Shown: one piece after another, positions 38,441-47,400 of the stretch
Position numbering within the stretch: the stretch's first letter is position 1
Layout: every line of letters starts with the position of its first letter
Source of the DNA: Phocoena phocoena
Taxonomy: Eukaryota; Chordata; Mammalia; Artiodactyla; Phocoenidae
Reading direction: 5' to 3'
Length of the DNA: 64,000 bases
Assembly: GCF_963924675.1 (NCBI RefSeq)
Contig: NC_089240.1
Location: forward strand, 114,891,680-114,955,679
Translations under genes and position numbers: made by a program
The notes under the pieces: generated by a model
What the model was told of the DNA's origin: nothing
The model's database searches: none
Seen by the model: only the letters and a program-made list of their open reading frames with translations

Positions 38441-41400
38441 GAGACATCCCCTCACATCTGATTAGGATGGCCATTATCCAAAAATAAATAAATAAATAAA
38501 GACAAATGTTGGCAAAGATGTGAAGAAGCTGGAACCTCTGTGCATTGTTGGTGGGAATGTAAATTGGTGCAGCCACAGTGGAAACAGTATGGAAGTTCCT
38601 CAAAACACTGAAAATAGAACTACCATTTAATCCAGCAATCCAACTTTTGGTTATTTATCTAAATAAACTGAAATCAAGGTCTCGAAGAGACTTTTGCATT
38701 CCCACAGCCAAGTCGTGAAACAACATAAATGGCCATTGATGAATGAATGGATAAAGAAATGTGGTATGCACATGCATACCTCTTTAAAGAGGAGGAAATC
38801 GTGTCATATGTGAAAACATGGTTGAACTCTGAGGACATCATGCTATTTACCACAATAAAAATAGAAGGAAAAAAAGTGGAGGCAAAATGAAACTTCCTTA
38901 GGCAAATAAAAACTGAGGGAAACTGTCACCAGTAGACCTCCTATCAAATATTGTTAAAAGAAGTATTTCAGAGAGAAGGAAACTTGGACCTACATGAAAA
39001 GGAAGAGTGTCAGAGAATAATAAATGCAGTTAAAATAAAATCTTTTTTCTTATTCTTAATAGATCTAATAGATACCTGTTCAAAGTAATAAAAGCAACAG
39101 TATATTGAGTGATTTTATGTTATGGATACATGAAATGAATGAGAACAATAAGAGATGAGGGGAAAAAATTTAGAATACTCTGTTATAAGGTACCTGCATT
39201 ACCTGTGAAATGGTAAGTGTTATGTGAAAGTGCTGTTAGGTTAATTGTAAATGGATATTACAAACTCTAGGGAAATCACTAAAATTTTTTCAGAAAAAGA
39301 CAAAGAGAAGAAGAGAAAATGAAATCATATAAAATGTTTAACTAAAACCAGAGAATGCAGGACTTCCCTAGCAGTCCAGTGGTTAAGACTCCGTGCTTCC
39401 ACTGCAGGGGGCAGAGGTTCAATCCCTGGTTGAGGAACTAAGATCCCACATGCCGGGTGTCACAGTCAAAATTAAAAATAATAATAAAACCACAGAAGGC
39501 AGTAAAAGGGGGGCAATAAAGAAAGAACAAGGGAAATGAATAGAGAATGGTTACAAACATTTTAGATATTAATCCAACTATAACTATAATCACTTTAAAT
39601 ATGAATGGTCCAAATATGTCAGTTAAAGGACAGAGATTCTCAAAGTGGATTAAAAAAGCAAGACTCAATTATATATTGTCTACAAGACACAGACAGATTA
39701 TAAGCAAAGGTATGGAAAATGAAATATTAACAGCAATCAAAAGATAGCTGGATTAGCTATATTAATTTCAGAAAAAGCTGACATCAGAACATGGAAAACT
39801 ATCAGGGATAAAGAGAGAGAATTACAGAAAGATACAAGGGCCATTTCTCCAACAAGACAAAGCAATCCTTAACATGAATACACCTAACAACAGAACATCA
39901 AAATACATGAGGCAAAAAAAAAAGTGATAGGACTTCCTTGGTGGTGCAGTGGTTAAGAATCCACCTGCCCACCAGTCCCCTCCACCAGGAAGCCTACACA
40001 AGCCCCTGAACCAACCTTATCCACTGGGGGCAGACACCAAGAACAACGGGAGCTATGAACCTGTAGCCTGCGAAAAGAGACCCCAAACACAGTAAATTAA
40101 GCAAAATGAGAAGACAGAGAAATACACAACAGATGAAGGAGCAAGGTAAAAATCCACCAGACCAAACAAATGAAGAGGAAATAGGCAGCCTACCTGAAAA
40201 AGAATTCAGAGTAATGATAGTAAAGATGATCCAAAATCTTGGAAATAGAATGGAGGAAATAAAAGAAACATTTAACAAGGACCCAGAAGAACTAAACAGC
40301 AAACAAACACTGATGAACAACACAATAAATGAAATTAAAAATTATCTAGAAGAAATCAATAGCAGAATAAATGAGGCAGAAGAGCAGATAAATGACCTGG
40401 AAGATAAAATAGTGGAAATAACTACCACAGAGCAGAACAAAGAAAAGAGAATGAAAAGAATTGAGGACAGTCTCAGAGACCTCTGGAACAACATTAAACG
40501 TACCAACATTCGAATTATAGGGGTCACAGAAGATGAAGAGAAAAAGAAAGGGTCTGAGAAAATATTTGAAGAGCTTACAGTAGAAAACTTCCCTAACATG
40601 GGAAAGGAAATAATCAATTTTAAGTCCAGGAAGCACAGACAGTCCCATACAGGATAAATCCAAGGAAAAACACGCCAAGACACATATTAATCAAGCTATC
40701 AAAAAATAAATACAAAGAAAAAATATTAAAAGCAGCAAGAGAAAAGCAACCAACAATATACAAGGGAATCCCCATAAGGTTAACAGCTGATCTTTCAGCA
40801 GAAACTCTACAAGCCAGAAGGCAGTAGCAGAACATATTTAAAGTGATGAAAGGGAAAAATCTACAACCAAGATGACTACCCAGCAAGGATCTCATTCAGA
40901 TTCGATGGAGAAATTAAAACCTTTACAGACAGGCGAAAGCTAAGAGAATTCAGAACCACCAAACCAGCTTTACAACAAATGCTAAAGGAACTTCTCTAGG
41001 CAGGGAACACAAGAAGAGGAAAAGACCTACAACAACAAACCCAAAACAATTAAGAAAATGGTAATAGGAACATACATATCGATAACTACCTAAAATGTAA
41101 ATGGATTAAATGCTCCAATCAAAAGACATAGACTGGCTGAATGGATACAAAAGCAAGACCCGTACACATGCTGTCTACAAGAGACCCACTTCACATGTAG
41201 GGACAACGTAATATATTAACAACCACTGAGTTCTACACTTTAAAATGGTGGATTTATGGTATGTGAATCATATCTCAGTAATGAATCAAGTAACCCAATT
41301 TAACAATAGGCGAAGGATCTGAGTAGACGTTTCCCCAAATGAAGGTACACCAATTACCAATAAAGCACATGAAAGATGCTCAACATTGTTAGTCATTAGG

Positions 41401-44400
41401 GAAATGCAAATCAATATCAAAATGAGATATCGTCACTTCATACCCTCTAGAATGGCTATAATCAAAAAGACTGATGATAACAAATGTTGGTGAGGATGTG
41501 GAGAAAATGAAACCGTCATAAATTGCTAGTAGGAATATAAATTGGTGTAGCCACTTTGGAAAACAGTCTCACAGTTCCTCTAAAAGTGGAACATAGAGTT
41601 AACGTATGACCCAGCAACTTCACTCCTACGTATCTACCCAAGAGAAATGAAAACATAGGTCTACACAACGACTTGTACATGAATCTTCATAGTAGCACCA
41701 TTCACAGTCCATATGTCCACAAACTGGTGAATGGAAGAACAATATGTATCCATACAATGAAATATTTTTCATTGTATGTATGGCAATTTAAAAAAACAAT
41801 GTACTGTTAAGTGCAACAACATGGATGAACCTTGAAAACATTATGCTGACTGAAAGAAGCCAGACACAAAAGGCCATATGTTGTGTGATTCCACTTAAAT
41901 GAAATGTTCAGAATAAGCAAATCCATAGTGACATAAAGTATTTTAGTGGTTGCCTTGGGCTGGCAATGGGGAGTGACAGCTAATGAGTATAGGTTTGTCT
42001 GGAGAATGATGAAAATCTTCTAAAATTGATTGTGGCGATGGTTGCACAACTCTGAATATACTAAAAATAATTTAACTGTACACTTTAAATGGGTGAATTG
42101 TATGGTATGTGAATTATATCTCAATAAAGTTACTATATTAAAAAAGAAATGGTAAAATTTTATTTCTTAAGCTGGGTGGTGGGTACATGTGTGCTCATTT
42201 TATGATAATTCTTTAAGTTTGCATTTAGATTATTCACTTTGTAGGTGAAATACATGTGTTAATAAAAACATTTTTTTTAGAAGTCTGACAGACCTGGATT
42301 CTAATTCTGACTCAACCACTTAACAGCTATGAGTACTTGGGCAGATTACTTAAGCTTCTAATGTCTTATCTGTAAAGCAGAGATGATGGTAATAATAGTA
42401 ACTCCCTCATAGGCTTTTACATCATGTGCCTGGCACATTGTCAGTGTTATTTTTAGCTCTGAGCAGTTGAGCCACTTGCCTAAATAATCCAGAGTCATGG
42501 CTTCTCTTTCTTTAAACTCCAACTTCCATATTTGCTATATGCCACAAGAGTTCACAACTTTCATCAGGGAAGTAAAATTCACCTTCAAGTAGGACCTACT
42601 GAATTCTACCTTCAAAATGCCCTTACATAACAGCTCTATAAAGCCAATCAAGCTCCTAATGAACCAGGACAAAGCCAAAGTTCCCATCACTTCTGAGGGC
42701 TGTTGTCACCCACTGTTCCAGCCTGGGTCTGGGAGTACAAGTCAAATTAAGAGAAGAATAATCTTTTCAGTCTTGAGTAGCCTCCAGAATCATGTCGGTT
42801 CTGAATCTAGTCTCCAAGTTCAGTCATAAGAGACTCTGTGTGTTGGTCTTCCTATTGTCCCACCTGGATTCCTAGCACATGGCTTCAAAGTCCAAACTGT
42901 GTCTTCAAGTCTATGCTACAGAATTCTGGCCCAGATGAGTGTATCAGTGAATGTGTCAAGGATGAGTCGTCAGAGTGTAAGGAAGGGTAGGAGAGATGTG
43001 AGCTTATCTGGGTCCCTTGTAAGGACTCTTAAAGGAGATACTGTGCTGCTGTTCTCCATGAATCTGAAACAATTTATGTTCAAGTATAATTGTCATCAGA
43101 GACCTTTGCTTAGAGTACCTGACACCCAGTTCACAGGGTTAGTTTCCTTCCACCTTTCCCTGCTGATACCTGCCTTTTAGCCATATTACTACTTGAGACT
43201 TCCTCTACCAGACAAAGGGAGAGTGAAAAAGAGATGAACCTAGGCAGCTTAGCTCTGCAGCAACTTGGATAAAACATTCACTGGGATGGGGAAGGCTAAA
43301 CCATTGGCTCTGAATAGAATTTTACTTCAAGAAAGCCTTCCCTGACCCTTCGTTCACTCCACACTTTGATACCACGTTCAAAGTCTCACAGCTTCCTTTT
43401 AATTACCCTTTTCTAATACAACATGTTTACAACATTTAATTTCATGTCTATTTCTCTCAAGAGTCTATGCTCCATGAGGGAAGGGACCTTCTCTTCCTTG
43501 TTCACCACTGTATCCCCATCAACTACTATAGGACCTTGCACATAGTAGGTGCTCAATAAATTATTTGTTGCATGAATGGACAATAAATCCATACAACAAT
43601 GAATCAATTTCTGGTATGATGAATGGGGATAATCAAGAGTTCAGTGGGAGATCTTGGATTTCCAAATGAGGTAGTCCTGGGAAAGGATATCATTGCAGAG
43701 CAGCTTTTTGGGGAAAATGTTAATGATTTACCTGTGCTGGGTGAGTACATTTACAGCTGAAGGATGATTTGCACAGTAAGCCAGATACATAGATTTAAAA
43801 TGAGGCATGAGGTTCAGTAGACAACCACCTACTTTGTGTTGGTTTTCTGGAAACCTGTAAGCAAAACAGGTGAAACGCAGAATGTAAAATAGGAAACGGG
43901 ATAAAGGAAGATGATTCCAATTAAACCTGGCAACACGCAAACCTTATGAATTCTTTTGCCAAAGTTAAAAAGAAACTTCTATATTATAACCATTTTATCT
44001 ATGAAATGCAAGTTCTTGGCCACTGTTTTAAACTCTAGCCACCAAACATAGCTCCAATATATAGGGTCAGATACTTATTTGGAATTACTAGGGTTTTTTA
44101 AGATGCTTATTCAAATTATAATATTCAAATTTAGCCGGGCACACTAAATATACTCTTGACTAATTTGCATGAAGTTCAAGTACAGACAAAACTAACTGAA
44201 TCCAAAAATGACACATCACAAAGGAGTATTATGTAGTCTTGGTGGCCTGGTGTTGCTAGGCAAGGTGACATCCAGATGTTTAGAATTACATGGCACCCAT
44301 TTTAGTTTGCAGAAAAATCAAAAAAACACAAGAAAGAAAAAAAATTACTCGGAATTCCACCATTCAGAGATATCTATTATAACAATGTTGGCATATTCCT

Positions 44401-47400
44401 TGGAATCTCTTCTACATGTTTCCATATAAAATGAAAAGCAAAGATTACAAATCTAAATAGTAATCTGCTCTTCTCACTTAGTCACCATCTTTCCATACCA
44501 ATAATATGGATCCCTATCAGCGTTTGCAGTGGTTCCTCAGGTCTCTTTACAGGGGGTTCTCACCAGCTTCGTCCCTGGACAACCACCTGTGTCTCATTAA
44601 GCTCAAGAAACAGGCAATTGCCCCAAATTCCCTATAGACGATGAAAGTCACCAATTCTCCGAGATCCACTACTTGGAAAACGAATCTTGCTCCAGAAACA
44701 TATTGCCTGATGATCATCACAGTTCATTCTGCACTTCAACGAGCTAGCTAGCCATCAATGATGCGTTGTGGTTCACATAAAGATATTACTTGGGGCTTCC
44801 TTGGTGGTGCAGTGGTTGAGAGTCTGCCTGTCGATGCAGGGGACGTGGGTTCGTGCCCCGGTCTGGGAAGAGCCCAAATGCCGCGGAGTGGCTGAGCCCG
44901 TGAGCCATGGCCGCTGAGCCTGCGCGTCCGGAGCCTGTGCTCCGCAACGGGAGAGGCTGCAACAGTGAGAGGCCCACGTACCGCAAAAAAAAAAAAAAAA
45001 AAATTACTTAGAAAAGTAATTCGCAATGTACAAAAGAAAAATATCTAATCGATGACAAGGGCATCATCCATGGTCGATTCAGACCTTATTTGTCAATATG
45101 ATTTTTAAATAAAGTGAGAAATAACTGACCAGATGTAGAGTCCTGATAAGCAACTAGTGGGTTGACTCTGTGAGTACCACAACCTAGTAGATTTTCTCTG
45201 TACTGGGGCAATTTATCAAAGTTGGAATAAATGTATAAATGCATAATAACTGCATAAATATAAAGTGCCCCTATCTAAGACAACAGTTAAAAGAAAACAA
45301 AACACACCAAAAAACCCAATGTTGCTAGCTATCCTGATGGCGACGTGCGACACTTACTTTGAACATTCTTCCAAGGCTTGGCAGAGCGTCTGTTGAAACG
45401 TGCATACTTCCTCGAAGTTTCCCAATAAAGATGTAAATTCCACAGTACTCAGACTGAAAAATATATATATGTAGTTTCAGTGAAGAGAACTTGGGGATGA
45501 CTCTAGTTATCTATCTCTAGTCTAGTTAGCTGATAGTTTGCTAGTAACTGGCAAATGGGAGAAGGGAAGCAATCCCTATATTTTAACTTTAGGTTTTTAA
45601 TTGACACCAACTCTGTGATCTCAAGCAACTTTCTAAAGCTTCTTTCCTTGATTTCCCTTTTCCATAACAAGAATAATGATCCTAAAGAAAATGAGTGTTT
45701 ATAAGGGACATTTAGGTATTTTACAAAGCAAGGAGTAAATGAATAACAAGGCTTAACATCTAAGCATCTACAGAGAACAGACTGGTGGTCGCCAAAGGGG
45801 GGGAGGGGGGTGGAATGGGGGTCAAAAGGTTCAAGCTTCTAGTTATAAAATAAGTAAGTCATAGGGATGTAATGTACAGCATGGTGACCACAGTTAATAA
45901 TACTGTACTGCATAGTGGAAAGAGTTGCTGAGAGAGGAGATCTTAAAAGTTCTCATCACAAGAAAAAAAATTTTGTAACTGTGTGTGACGATGAATGTTA
46001 ACTAGATTTATTGTGGTGATCATTTCACAATATATACAAATATAGAATCATTACACCGTACACCTGAAATTAATATAATGTTATATGTCAAATACATCTC
46101 AAAAAATATCTAAGTATCTAAATGGGTAGAATACATCATAGCTGGGAATAAGTGTAAAAACTTTTGAATACTCTCCTCTAGAGGAGCTGGGAAAGTTAAT
46201 TGAAAGACATTACATGTGCTATTCATAAATCAACGGAAGGAAATCTTGAGCGGAAATAGGAGGGAAGAAAATAGTACTGATGTGTTTGTTTGCTTTTGGA
46301 ATGGAATGGAGTCAAACACAAACTGAACCATTTTAATCCAGTGCCTCTGTACTAAAGAATTCTCTCATGCTTTCTTCCCCTACCAAATAATAGGTGATAA
46401 AAACAAGAGCCAGCACTAATACAGCGCTTAACACTGAGGTAAGCATTTTACAGATAACAGCTCGTCTTAACCTTACAACAACTTTATGAGGTAGGTACTA
46501 TTGCTGTCTCTGTTTTACACATAGGGAAATCCAGGCACAGAGAGGTTAAAGCAAATCAGCCAAAGTCCCAAATCCAGTGAATGGTGAAGCCAGAATTTGA
46601 ACCCAAACATTCTAGCTCCAGAGTCCATGCTCCTAACCACTTTTTTTTTTTTGTTTTGCGGTACGCGGGCCTCTCACGGCTGTGGCCTCTCCCGTCGCGG
46701 AGCACAGGCTCCGGACGCGCAGGCTCAGCGGCCATGGCTCACGGGCCCAGCCGCTCCGCGGCATGTGGGATCTTCCCGGACCGGGGCACGAACCCGTGTC
46801 CCCTGCATCGGCAGGCGGACTCTCAACCACTGCGCCACCAGGGAAGCCCCTAACCACTTGTTGAGAGAAAACTTTTCTGAAGATTTACTTAAAAGGCCAA
46901 TGTCTGCCACATGTTCTTTCTCCTTAATAATACAAGGGGAGGGTTTCCAGGAGAGTAATTTTTGCTGACAAAGAAAAGGAAGACCCAAAAAGACGTTACC
47001 AGTAACCCCTGGAGTATAAAAAGCACCCAGTTCCTCTGCTCTGATGCCCTCCTGAACCACAAGCTGGAAAACCCCTCTCATGGGTGTCAAAAGTGAAACC
47101 CTTTAGCCAGCTTCCCTGGCTGCTGTTCCCCCATAGCAGCAAGAACCTGACTGGGGGCTTATCTGGACCTTTCAGGATCAAACAATAAACAGTCCCCTTT
47201 GCTCAAATCACTTTGGGGTCTACAAGGCAGAACCAATGGGAAGTGACTAGAACTGCATTTTGAATTTCCTTGGGAAGAGTGCAGTTCTGACTCGGGTCTC
47301 TCATCTCCTCTGCCGTGGCTCTTTTCTTTTCCTTTGGCTATTTCTTGATTGCTAATCAGTCACTCCTCCATTTGAAATCTTACCATCTTCGCTGCCAGGG

